Shown: in pieces, positions 35,102-42,345 of the stretch
How positions within the stretch are numbered: position 1 is the first letter of the stretch
Layout of the letters: the number at the start of each line of letters is the position of its first letter
Assembly (NCBI GenBank): GCA_000961595.1
Contig: LADO01000025.1
Coordinates: 1 to 64,000 of the forward strand
DNA: 64,000 nucleotides
Reading direction: 5' to 3'
Source of the DNA: Peptococcaceae bacterium BRH_c4b
GTDB lineage: Bacteria; Bacillota; Desulfotomaculia; Desulfotomaculales; Desulfocucumaceae
The notes under the pieces: generated by a model
Databases searched by the model: none
The model's input: the letters and a program-made list of their open reading frames with translations, nothing else
Told to the model about the DNA's origin: nothing
Translations under genes and position numbers: made by a program

Positions 35102-35821
35102 ATGAAGGACCAAATATTAAAAGAATATGATTTTATTGATTTTGGATGTAGTAATGGCGGGTCGATAGAATATGCCTGCATGAAATTTGCTGCAAGTAAA
35201 GGCATAGGAATAGATATTGATCCTAATAAGGTCGAAAAAGCCAAGGCAAAGGGATATCATGCAATATTAGCCGATGTAACAAAACTAAATATAAATGAAT
35301 GCGCGAAGGTTGTTAGTTTTATTACGATGATTCATTTTCTGGAACACCTGCAAGGATTTGATCTGGCTGAAAAATGCATTAACTCTGCTGTAAATTTGGC
35401 AAGAGATTTTATTTATATTAAGCAACCATTTTTTGATGCAGATACTTACCTCTTTACTAAAGGCTTTAAATTTTATTGGTCTGATTGGAATGGACATAAG
35501 TATAATATGACTTCTTTTGACATGTTCAGGATATTAAATCGCTTAAAATTGCAATCACAATTAAAAAGGTTTGTTTTCTATGGCGATAGCCAGGTAATTT
35601 CCAGTGCTGATTTGCAAATACACCCACTGTTATCGCCAGTTGATCAGTTTCATTATGACGCTAATAAACATCTTAATAAAAATGAAGAGATTAATTTCAA
35701 TGAGGCTGTTTATAGTCAATTGGAGGTATTTATAGCAATAGAAGATAATAAGACAATTGATTATTGTGTCCAGAAGATGGGCACTAGAGGAGTTAAATTG
35801 TATGACAGTATGGAAATATAA
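35102..35821 (+). CDS. SAM-dependent methyltransferase
   Basis: A 239-residue class I methyltransferase: 'YDFIDFGCSNGGSIEYA' (SAM loop), 'GIGIDIDPNKVEKA', 'VVSFITMIHFLEHLQGFDL', then 'DFIYIKQPFFDADTYL' where the usual LxPGG is replaced. Chosen start ATG 35102, behind AAGGAT. Third methyltransferase module in a row after the giant protein, in the same AT-rich segment. Confidence 0.75.
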   Translation: MKDQILKEYDFIDFGCSNGGSIEYACMKFAASKGIGIDIDPNKVEKAKAKGYHAILADVTKLNINECAKVVSFITMIHFLEHLQGFDLAEKCINSAVNLARDFIYIKQPFFDADTYLFTKGFKFYWSDWNGHKYNMTSFDMFRILNRLKLQSQLKRFVFYGDSQVISSADLQIHPLLSPVDQFHYDANKHLNKNEEINFNEAVYSQLEVFIAIEDNKTIDYCVQKMGTRGVKLYDSMEI

Positions 35822-35851
35822 CCTGCCCTATATAGAATTAAATCAACAGTG

Positions 35852-36979
35852 ATGGAGAGAGCAGGCAATAAAATTGTAATATATACTGCCGTTACCAATG
35901 GCTACGATCAATTATTCGATCCGCTTTATATAAATAATGAGTGTGATTATATTTGCTATGCCGACTGGGCCGGTATTTACACCGGCATATGGAGCCTGAG
36001 GCCCATTGGTGATCACCCTGCCGATAATGTGAGAAGAGCCAGGAAATATAAAATATTGCCGCATTTGTTTTTCCCGGAGTACGAGTACAGTGTCTGGGTG
36101 GATGGAAATATAAGTATTATTGGTAATATGAATGAATTTATAACTGTGAACCTGAAAAATTCACCAATGGCTTGTTTAAAACATCCTGGCAGGAGCTGTG
36201 CTTATCAGGAAGCACAGGCCTGCATTTATCTGAACAAGGATGATCATTGCGTCATCAGGCGGCAGATGTGCCGCTACAGGGAGTGCGGCTACCCGGAAAA
36301 AAGCGGGCTTATCCAAAGCAATGTGATCATAAGAAGGCATAATGATGGAAATTTAATAAAAGTAATGGAGGATTGGTGGTCAAATGTTGAGAGATACAGC
36401 AAGAGGGATCAATTGAGTTTTAATTATGTGGCCTGGAAAAATAGTTTTAATCATGATGAAATGGATATAGATGTCAGTCAAAACAAATACTTTGTTATAA
36501 GGCCTCATGTACGGGCAAAAGCATCCTGTGCTTATTATATCCATTCATTCGGATTGCTTCCCGATATAAAGCATGTCAGGCCGGCAGGTGACTCTGCTTT
36601 TATTAAGCAGTATTTCAGGTCGCCGCTGGCCGGCCTGTCAGGAGTGAAAGTATTGCTGTCCGCTGCCGGCCGGAGGAATCTGCCTTTATATCAGTTTTTG
36701 CTGGCTGAAGCCGAAGGGAATAACGTTGTTAGGTCAGTAAATTTACATTTATCAATGTTATTGGACAACAGATTTTTACATGTCGGATTTAAACCCGTTA
36801 CCGATTCAAAAAACAAAGCATATTATTTTACCATCAATCCCATGGCTCATTCAGTACAAAATCCGATTGCTTTTCCTCTGAGTCTGTCTCATAACAGCAA
36901 ACAGCACCGCCTGGATTTATATGATGATAGGTCCACTGTTTTTCAGTTAATATATGAACCTGTTAGTACTACAGCGTAA
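35852..36979 (+). CDS. DUF616 glycosyltransferase-like protein
   Basis: A 375-residue protein of the DUF616 (TOD1/MUCI70-like) family: 'IVIYTAVTNGYDQLFDP', 'DYICYADW', 'RRARKYKILPHLFFPEYEYSVWVDGNISI' (DG-N metal-binding equivalent) and 'ACLKHPGRSCAYQEAQACI'. Members are putative glycosyltransferases. The C-terminal ~110 residues are less typical. Its last codons (PVSTTA-stop) are formed by the left end of the MITE-like copy B at 36963, so the natural end was overwritten. Start ATG 35852 or the GTG just before it. Confidence 0.75.
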   Translation: MERAGNKIVIYTAVTNGYDQLFDPLYINNECDYICYADWAGIYTGIWSLRPIGDHPADNVRRARKYKILPHLFFPEYEYSVWVDGNISIIGNMNEFITVNLKNSPMACLKHPGRSCAYQEAQACIYLNKDDHCVIRRQMCRYRECGYPEKSGLIQSNVIIRRHNDGNLIKVMEDWWSNVERYSKRDQLSFNYVAWKNSFNHDEMDIDVSQNKYFVIRPHVRAKASCAYYIHSFGLLPDIKHVRPAGDSAFIKQYFRSPLAGLSGVKVLLSAAGRRNLPLYQFLLAEAEGNNVVRSVNLHLSMLLDNRFLHVGFKPVTDSKNKAYYFTINPMAHSVQNPIAFPLSLSHNSKQHRLDLYDDRSTVFQLIYEPVSTTA

Positions 36980-37140
36980 TTTAAAGGTTAGCGGAGCCAT
37001 GGGGACGGTTATAAGGTACGGGGACACACCTCCCTTTGGAGCCAGGCTTTGGGGTCGGAGGAATGTCCCCATGTCCCCGAAGCGCAGCGAAGGGCCGAAG
37101 GGAAGACGATGGAACCGTCCCGTGGCGTAGCGGGCATATA
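36963..37140. mobile_element. MITE-like element, copy B (inverted to copy A)
   Basis: Begins TTAGTACTACAGCGTAA, continues GGTTAGCGGAGCCATGGGGACGG, and ends GGCGTAGCGGGCATA. These are the reverse complements of the right and left flanks of copy A (8659), in the matching order. It contains GGGGACACACCTCC and GGAGGAATGTCCCC arms. It fills the gap between the DUF616 gene and the minus-strand dehydrogenase. Confidence 0.7.
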
Positions 37141-37154
37141 TACCGTTTCCGGTA

Positions 37155-38516
37155 TCAGCAACCAACTCCCATATACTTGAATCCGTTTTTTATCAATGTT
37201 TTTGGGTTTAATGCATTGCGTCCGTCGATTATTAGCTTCTGCTTCATATTATTGCCCAGTTTTTCGTAGTCCAGATGGCTAAAGACATCCCACTCTGTTA
37301 TCAGTACCAGAGCATCACAGTTTTTGGCCGCTTCCTCGGCATTGTTAACATAGATTACCGTCAAATCCGGGTGATTCCTACGGCAGGAGGGGATGGCCAC
37401 CGGGTCAAATGCTTTCACTACGGCCCCCAGTTCGATTAAACGCCTGGCAATGGCAATAAAGGGGGCCTCGCGGACATCATCGGTGCCCGGCTTAAAGGAT
37501 ATACCCAGGATTCCGATGGTGGTTCCCCTGAGTACCTTTAGCTCGGATTGCAGTTTTTTAATTATGGATTCCTGTTGGCGCAGGTTCGCCTTAACGGTTG
37601 CTTCAAGCATATACATATCATAATTGAATTGCCGGGCCGTATGCAGTATGGCGCTTATGTCCTTACCGAAACAGCTGCCGCCCCAGCCAGCCCCGGCCAT
37701 TAAATAGCACCTGCCGATCCGTTCGTCAAGGCCGATGCCTCTGGCTACTTCTGTGATGTCGGCTCCCACGTGCTCCGCAAGCCCTGCGAATTCGTTAATA
37801 AAGGATATTTTCATAGCCAAAAAAGCGTTTGCAGCATATTTAATCAATTCCGCACTGTCAGGCGTGGTGGTAAAGAATACAGGCAATTTGTAGTTCTGTG
37901 GGCGGGGTACTGGTGCCGGCGGCTTAAAAGTCTGCTCCAGTATTGAAGTGAACATCTGGCGCAAAGTGTCTACTGCAAGTTCGTTGTTGGCGCCCACAAC
38001 GATCCGGTCCGGGTAAAACATATCGTAGAGGGCGGTACCTTCCCTGAGAAATTCCGGGTTTGATGCAATTGACAGATTTGTGCTTATGCCCCGGGTTTCC
38101 AGAGTTGCTGAAATAATCGCCTCAACCCGGCGGGCTGTTCCGGGAGGAACGGTGGATTTGACAACCACAACGGTATTTGCTCTTTTGTCAATGCGTCTAC
38201 CGATTTCTTCCGCAACGGTTTCCACATAACTGAGGTTAGCATCACCACCGGGATTGCCGGGAGTTGCCACGGCAATGAATATGGCGTCTGCCAGTGGATC
38301 AAAAATTTCCCAGCCGCCGAAGGATAAAAGCAGTCCGTCTGCCAGGAGTTCCTTCAGCCCGGGTTCATGAAATGGAGCACGTCCACAGGAAAGGCTGTAT
38401 AAAACTTCAGGGTTCCTGTCGATGCAACTGACCGTATGGCCTGTATACGCCAGGGCTGCCGCAGTGGTCAAACCTACGTAGCCTGCCCCGATTATTGTTA
38501 CCCTCGTAAAAATCAC
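37155..38516 (-). CDS. UDP-glucose/UDP-sugar 6-dehydrogenase
   Basis: A 453-residue enzyme of the UDP-glucose/GDP-mannose dehydrogenase family, oxidising a nucleotide sugar twice to the uronic acid with NAD. 'VTIIGAGYVGLTTAAAL' is the NAD loop, 'VVKSTVPPGTA' and 'SNPEFLREGTALYD' hold catalytic Thr and Glu, 'GAGWGGSCFGKDI' the catalytic Cys, and 'GISFKPGTDDVREAP' the UDP-sugar site. A uronic acid from this enzyme could feed the 3-amino-sugar genes at 16809-20709. It diverges from the glycosyltransferase at 38725. Confidence 0.92.
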   Translation of the reverse strand: MIFTRVTIIGAGYVGLTTAAALAYTGHTVSCIDRNPEVLYSLSCGRAPFHEPGLKELLADGLLLSFGGWEIFDPLADAIFIAVATPGNPGGDANLSYVETVAEEIGRRIDKRANTVVVVKSTVPPGTARRVEAIISATLETRGISTNLSIASNPEFLREGTALYDMFYPDRIVVGANNELAVDTLRQMFTSILEQTFKPPAPVPRPQNYKLPVFFTTTPDSAELIKYAANAFLAMKISFINEFAGLAEHVGADITEVARGIGLDERIGRCYLMAGAGWGGSCFGKDISAILHTARQFNYDMYMLEATVKANLRQQESIIKKLQSELKVLRGTTIGILGISFKPGTDDVREAPFIAIARRLIELGAVVKAFDPVAIPSCRRNHPDLTVIYVNNAEEAAKNCDALVLITEWDVFSHLDYEKLGNNMKQKLIIDGRNALNPKTLIKNGFKYMGVGC

Positions 38517-38724
38517 TCCATATCAGGCAAAACATTGTTTCAAGTATGCTGAGTACAAGGAAAAGTGCTGGTTGGATGAGTTGCAGTTAAGGCATTATAT
38601 GTTTCAAGCCCTGATCATGGTGCCATAGGTTATCCACTGGTTGCAGCGGCCTTTTTTGACTTCAATAAGTGTCAAAATTATTCCGCAGCACATAGATTAG
38701 TAAAAATGATCGGGTGGGAAAAAT

Positions 38725-39459
38725 GTGTACGCACTGACTTCAATAATCATCCTTACCTTGAACGGAATACAGTACACCAGGCAGTGTATAGAAAGCATCA
38801 GGATTTATACTGAGGTTCCTTATGAACTGGTGCTGGTTGACAACGGCTCCCGGGACGGCACCCTGCAATTTTTAACATCCCTGCAGGGGGCCAGGGTCGT
38901 ACTGAATTCAACCAACCGTGGCTTTGCCGCAGGATGCAATCAGGGACTGGCAGTTGCGGTGGGCGAGAACATTCTTTTATTGAACAACGACACAGTGGTG
39001 ACCCCAAACTGGCTGGCAAATATGCTGGGCTGCCTGTACAGCCGGGAAGACATCGGGCTGGTGGGACCCTGTTCCAACCATGTGGGGTCGGGCAACCAGG
39101 TGGAAGTAAAATATAACAATATGCATGAAATGATCAGGTTTGCCCGCAGCTTTAATGTCTCTGACCCCTCCAGGCGGCGCCGGCACGAGAGCTACTGGCT
39201 ATCCGGTTTTTGCCTCCTGGGCAAAAAGTCGGTGTTTGACCGGGTGGGACCGCTGGATGAAAGGTTCCAGACCGGTTCCTGGGAAGATGTGGACTATTCT
39301 GTGCGTGTCACCGCAGCCGGGTACAGCCTGTATGTTGCGGGAGATGTGTTTATTCACCACTACGGCGGGTGCTCCTTTAAGGGCAACAATATCTCCCGGA
39401 GCGCCGTGCAGGCAAAGAATGCCGGGCTGTTTGAAAGCAAATGGGGTACGGCATTTTAG
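38725..39459 (+). CDS. GT2 glycosyltransferase (rhamnosyltransferase-like)
   Basis: A 244-residue GT-A protein: 'TSIIILTLNGIQYTRQCIESI', 'ELVLVDNGSRDGT', 'NILLLNNDTVVTPNWL', 'ERFQTGSWEDVDYSVRV', 'FIHHYGGCSF'. It matches the N-terminal half of the fusion at 4566, without the methyltransferase. Start GTG 38725; an overlapping out-of-frame ATG at 38723 stops after four codons. It is the last glycosyltransferase gene of the island. Confidence 0.87.
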   Translation: MYALTSIIILTLNGIQYTRQCIESIRIYTEVPYELVLVDNGSRDGTLQFLTSLQGARVVLNSTNRGFAAGCNQGLAVAVGENILLLNNDTVVTPNWLANMLGCLYSREDIGLVGPCSNHVGSGNQVEVKYNNMHEMIRFARSFNVSDPSRRRRHESYWLSGFCLLGKKSVFDRVGPLDERFQTGSWEDVDYSVRVTAAGYSLYVAGDVFIHHYGGCSFKGNNISRSAVQAKNAGLFESKWGTAF

Positions 39460-39496
39460 TGAAATGTCAGGGGAAAAGCATGGCAGGGGTTCTCAG

Positions 39497-39526
39497 TTGA
39501 CTTTTATAAATGGAATGAGTTATAAT
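39497..39526 (+). promoter_or_regulatory. Sigma-A promoter of tRNA-Gly
   Basis: TTGACT (39497-39502), 18-base spacer, TATAAT (39521-39526), 13 bases before the tRNA. Confidence 0.8.
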
Positions 39527-39538
39527 TTCATTTACCGG

Positions 39539-39613
39539 GCGGGTGTAGCTCAATGGTAGAGCATCAGCTTCCCAAGCTGAGGGTTGAGGGTTCGATCCCC
39601 TTCACCCGCTCCA
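39539..39613 (+). tRNA. tRNA-Gly (CCC)
   Basis: Acceptor stem GCGGGTG/CACCCGC, D-arm AGCTCAATGGTAGAGC, anticodon stem TCAGC/GCTGA with loop TTCCCAA (anticodon CCC), T-arm GAGGGTTCGATCCCCTT, and encoded CCA at 39611-39613. It reads GGG codons. Confidence 0.95.
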
Positions 39614-39636
39614 AATTAAACAAAAGATGGACAGAA

Positions 39637-39674
39637 AAAACCTCTCTGATGCAGTGCAACAGAGGGGTTTTTGT
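39637..39674 (+). terminator. Terminator after tRNA-Gly
   Basis: AAAACCTCTCTG (39637-39648) pairs with CAGAGGGGTTTT (39660-39671), one mismatch, and continues TTG. Confidence 0.75.
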
Positions 39675-39729
39675 TTCCCATCAAAAAATATGATTAAAAA
39701 AATTAACAAAAAAGCAAATATGTGCATAC

Positions 39730-39738
39730 CATACATTA
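39730..39738 (+). promoter_or_regulatory. Possible mother-cell sigma (E/K) -10 element
   Basis: CATACATTA fits the CATANNNTA (sigma K) and CATACANT (sigma E) -10 patterns, ~100 bases before the gene at 39840. No good -35 partner is visible, so this is weak. Confidence 0.25.
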
Positions 39739-39839
39739 AGGAAGGCTAATGTTGCTTATGAGATCCTGTCAATACAGTCTTTTGCGCATTTGCTGCCCCA
39801 GGGTTTCGTGTTAAAAAGTATACGAAGGAGGATTATAGT

Positions 39840-40499
39840 ATGCCCATTGTAAGATTAGCGAGTGTTCCGGGCAATACCTTTTTCCGGCTGGGTGCGCCGC
39901 CATACTTGGCGGCTAATGTCGCGGTGCCGGTGGGAATTCAATTTCCCTTCTGGCCGCAGATAGCCGATGTGTCTTCAGTAAGCGCCGGGGACCTGGGCGT
40001 TGCTCAGTATCTCTGGTACCTCAATGCAGTTAATCCAGCCCTGGTGGCCACCGGGGAAACGATTTTCTTCGCCCGGGAGGTAAATATTGTTGTTCCAATA
40101 TTGGCAGTAGCCATTACCAACACCATTAGCGTGAAAATAGCCACGGATAATGCTTTCCAGGCCAGAATGACCGTCACCCCGACTCCTGTTGGAGCGCCTG
40201 TAATCTTTAATTTCAACGATGGCATTACGGCCCAGAATTTTGCCGATCCGGGACCACCCTTTAACTGGCAGAAGATCTACAACTTCACTGTGGAAATGCC
40301 CCTGGCAATTGGAGCAACCGGCTTTAATCTTGAGTTCGAGGTCAAGACGGTTAATTACGCCCAGACCGGCGGCACCCAGTTTACCAACACCGCCGGACTA
40401 ATTTATGACATTGAAATTGGTGGTTTCCTGGCTGCTCCCATTCTCCCCCCCACTTTAGCCGAGGTTCAACCGCCAACCATCACGAACCCGCTGGCTTAA
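39840..40499 (+). CDS. Surface/coat-like protein, distant homologue of the 5' tandem family
   Basis: A 219-residue protein sharing the architecture of the three products at 21-2208: 'KIATDNAFQARM' (ADNAF block), 'FNWQKIYNFTVEM' (FGWQNVY block), 'LEFEVKTVNYAQ...FTNTAGLIYDIEI' (DFRGKVSNYA...NTAG block). Overall identity is low but order and spacing are kept. No signal peptide; a Pro-rich tail follows. AAGGAGG at 39825-39831 fixes the ATG. It is flanked by tRNA-Gly and a Cys/Thr/Pro-rich protein, outside the glycosyltransferase run. I infer a structural role in an outer layer. Confidence 0.75.
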   Translation: MPIVRLASVPGNTFFRLGAPPYLAANVAVPVGIQFPFWPQIADVSSVSAGDLGVAQYLWYLNAVNPALVATGETIFFAREVNIVVPILAVAITNTISVKIATDNAFQARMTVTPTPVGAPVIFNFNDGITAQNFADPGPPFNWQKIYNFTVEMPLAIGATGFNLEFEVKTVNYAQTGGTQFTNTAGLIYDIEIGGFLAAPILPPTLAEVQPPTITNPLA

Positions 40500-40522
40500 A
40501 ATGTATACAAGTTAATAGTTTT

Positions 40523-40550
40523 AACCCCTTGCAGAGCAAGGGGTTTTTAT
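40523..40550 (+). terminator. Rho-independent terminator
   Basis: AACCCCTTGC (40523-40532) pairs perfectly with GCAAGGGGTT (40536-40545), then TTTAT. The rest of the 307-base gap to 40807 holds the sigma-K-like site at 40630 and the repeat at 40715. Confidence 0.88.
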
Positions 40551-40629
40551 TTGGGTTTGTTTCTACCTTTTTTATTGCTGCCTCAGTTTATCTGTAATTA
40601 TAATATTTTCATTTTCCGGCGCGACATTA

Positions 40630-40657
40630 ACAATAATGGTGCACTTTACATATTATA
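40630..40657 (+). promoter_or_regulatory. Sigma-K-like promoter
   Basis: AC (40630-40631), 17 bases, CATATTATA (40649-40657), matching the AC-N16/17-CATANNNTA pattern. It lies ~150 bases before the Cys/Thr/Pro-rich protein gene, with a repeat in the leader. Confidence 0.35.
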
Positions 40658-40714
40658 CACAAATAGGTTAATGATTTTAGTCGGCTACCGGCATTCTATT
40701 CCAAATTAAGGAAG

Positions 40715-40781
40715 GGGGACACATCTTCTTGTGTTGGCTAAAGCCCTTATTTCTTGAACAATTTCAAGAAGGAATGCCCCC
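40715..40781. repeat. GGGGGACACATCTTC ... GAAGGAATGCCCC repeat
   Basis: A diverged long-loop copy of the palindromic family, with arms ~40 bases apart and an inner TTCTTGAA palindrome, just upstream of the ribosome binding site at 40807. Confidence 0.7.
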
Positions 40782-40806
40782 AAATTATTGTAAGGAGTGA
40801 CATGTA

Positions 40807-41526
40807 ATGGCAAATAGTACCGACCTCGTTGTTTTTGAGCAGTGTGTGCAGAAGTTGGCGGAGGCGCGGATTACCATCGCGGCGATAAATGATGTAACCG
40901 GCCTGGGCATCACTGTAAATCCGGTTACCGGTGAGGTAACCGCAGTGGTTGGAGGGGTTGTTGTTCCGATTGACTTTGAATTTTGCTGCGTGGTTAACAG
41001 AGCAGTTTTCAGCCCTACCCTGCTTACGGGTAAGATTATCAACTGCGGCTGGGTTAACGGAGCTATTCTGATCAGGAATCTGGATACCGGCATGGTCCTT
41101 ACCTGCCTGAATGTCGCGCTTACTTTCCAGGATGAGGTGGTGGCCGTAAGCGTGTTACCCAGCGACACAATTACCGAGCAGGTTGCCGGTGATGAGGGTT
41201 CGGCCATTTGTATAGTATTTAGTACCAATACCTTTACCGCTATAACTGAACCTGTACTGATAGTTAAGTGTGTTATACTGGTCTTGATAACAGTGATGCG
41301 CGGCGTATCAGTTATCTGCCCGACCACCCAATGTCCGACGACCTGTCCGCCAACCACCCAAGCTCCGACCACTTGTCCACCAACTTGTCCTCCGACCACC
41401 ATGGCGCCGACTACTTGTTGTCCTCCGACCACTATGGCGCCGATTTCTTGTCCGCCCACCTGCCTTACTGCACAGACCCAAAGCTCGTGCACAGCTGGTT
41501 CCAGTACGGTTAAAATTTTCCTGTAG
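40807..41526 (+). CDS. Cys/Thr/Pro-rich tail protein (coat-like)
   Basis: A 239-residue protein of unknown family. Residues 1-~170 are hydrophobic and beta-rich with scattered Cys ('GVVVPIDFEFCCVVNRAVF', 'IINCGWVNGAILIRNL', 'LIVKCVILVLITVMRG'). From ~172 comes a low-complexity tail of CPPTT/TCPPT/APTT units carrying about a dozen Cys, then 'SSCTAGSSTVKIFL'. The Thr-rich tail is a likely O-glycosylation site and the Cys a likely crosslinking site, as in exosporium or coat proteins; this is inference. AAGGAG 40792-40797 fixes the start. Confidence 0.75.
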   Translation: MANSTDLVVFEQCVQKLAEARITIAAINDVTGLGITVNPVTGEVTAVVGGVVVPIDFEFCCVVNRAVFSPTLLTGKIINCGWVNGAILIRNLDTGMVLTCLNVALTFQDEVVAVSVLPSDTITEQVAGDEGSAICIVFSTNTFTAITEPVLIVKCVILVLITVMRGVSVICPTTQCPTTCPPTTQAPTTCPPTCPPTTMAPTTCCPPTTMAPISCPPTCLTAQTQSSCTAGSSTVKIFL

Positions 41527-41575
41527 CAACTGGGTTGGTTAATGATTCCGCACGGCGCCAGGATATCAAATTGGA

Positions 41576-41608
41576 CGAAAACCCAGGGTTTTTGGCCCTG
41601 GGTTTTCG
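41576..41608. terminator. Bidirectional terminator between convergent genes
   Basis: CGAAAACCCAGGG (41576-41588) pairs perfectly with CCCTGGGTTTTCG (41596-41608). It serves the genes at 40807 (plus) and 41627 (minus). Confidence 0.88.
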
Positions 41609-41626
41609 TTACGGCAAATTATTTTA

Positions 41627-41980
41627 TTAATTGCTCTGCTGTTTTAATTTTTTTATCTGGTTTCCTTTCTTTACCGAGCCGGGTTTCATGTTGCCCGGTT
41701 CGGCCTTTCCCTGGACTGCCAGCCAGTAAGTTATCCTGTGTTTATCGTTCCAGGCAACAAAAATTTTAGAAGAATTTATAAGCAGCCTGGCATTTGATTC
41801 AAGCCAGTCAAAATTTACTTTTTTAAACGCGTATTCGTTGGTGTAGGTAACGATATACCAGTAGGTGCTTTCTTCGTCGCTGAAGAAAAAGCTCTGGTTT
41901 GCCCAGCCACTGCCTGCTGAATTATTGTGGGAAACCTGCAGGTTGGGCAGAGCTTTATTCAATATATTAAAGAAGGACAT
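41627..41980 (-). CDS. Small protein related to the KDP-repeat protein
   Basis: A 117-residue protein starting at ATG 41980 behind GGAGGGG. 'YWYIVTYTNEYAFKKVNFDWL' and 'LINSSKIFVAWNDKHRITYWLAVQ' match the N-terminal domain of the product at 16069 in order and spacing. Instead of the KDP/KDH repeat it ends in a basic Lys-rich tail (VKKGNQIKKLKQQSN). A good sigma-K-like promoter lies upstream (42074-42100). I do not know the family; the shared domain with different charged tails suggests a structural module. Confidence 0.75.
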   Translation of the reverse strand: MSFFNILNKALPNLQVSHNNSAGSGWANQSFFFSDEESTYWYIVTYTNEYAFKKVNFDWLESNARLLINSSKIFVAWNDKHRITYWLAVQGKAEPGNMKPGSVKKGNQIKKLKQQSN

Positions 41981-42073
41981 ATTATCCCCTCCGGAATTCA
42001 TTTTAGGAAAACCCGTTTTATATGAAAAAGGTCTTTAAACCGGTAAAAGTCATGGTAAATATTAATTATAATA

Positions 42074-42100
42074 TAAAATATGTAAGAAAAATTAATCTGT
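42074..42100 (-). promoter_or_regulatory. Sigma-K-like promoter of the 41627 gene
   Basis: On the minus strand AC (42100-42099), 16 bases, CATATTTTA (42082-42074): a full match to AC-N16-CATANNNTA, ~94 bases before the ATG. The region is AT-rich, so chance is possible. Confidence 0.4.
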
Positions 42101-42245
42101 TCCAGCGCTGGCAGGAAAAACGGAGATATTTCGTAGTCATTAGGCTAGGCCTTCCTTGATGCTAAAGTGCCATAATGGAAAAGGAGGGAATTGAGGGTAG
42201 ATATTTCCTGGGCAGAAAGGAATTTTCAAATGCTTAACGAAAATA

Positions 42246-42275
42246 TTGACATAAATTAAGAAATAATCGAGTAAT
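42246..42275 (+). promoter_or_regulatory. Candidate sigma-A promoter of the cyclase gene
   Basis: TTGACA (42246-42251), 18 bases, AGTAAT (42270-42275), ~70 bases before ATG 42346. The gap 42002-42345 otherwise holds the divergent sigma-K-like site and nothing else I can name. Confidence 0.4.
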
Positions 42276-42345
42276 TTTGCATGATTTTGTAGCAGTAAAC
42301 GGTGGATAATTAAAGCGTGACGCATATCCGGGGGGAGTTATAAAC

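Noticed and set aside
40785-41492. Minus-strand ORF of 235 codons rich in VVGGQ units
   Set aside because: It is the shadow of the Thr/Cys/Pro-rich tail gene on the plus strand, which has AAGGAG before its ATG.
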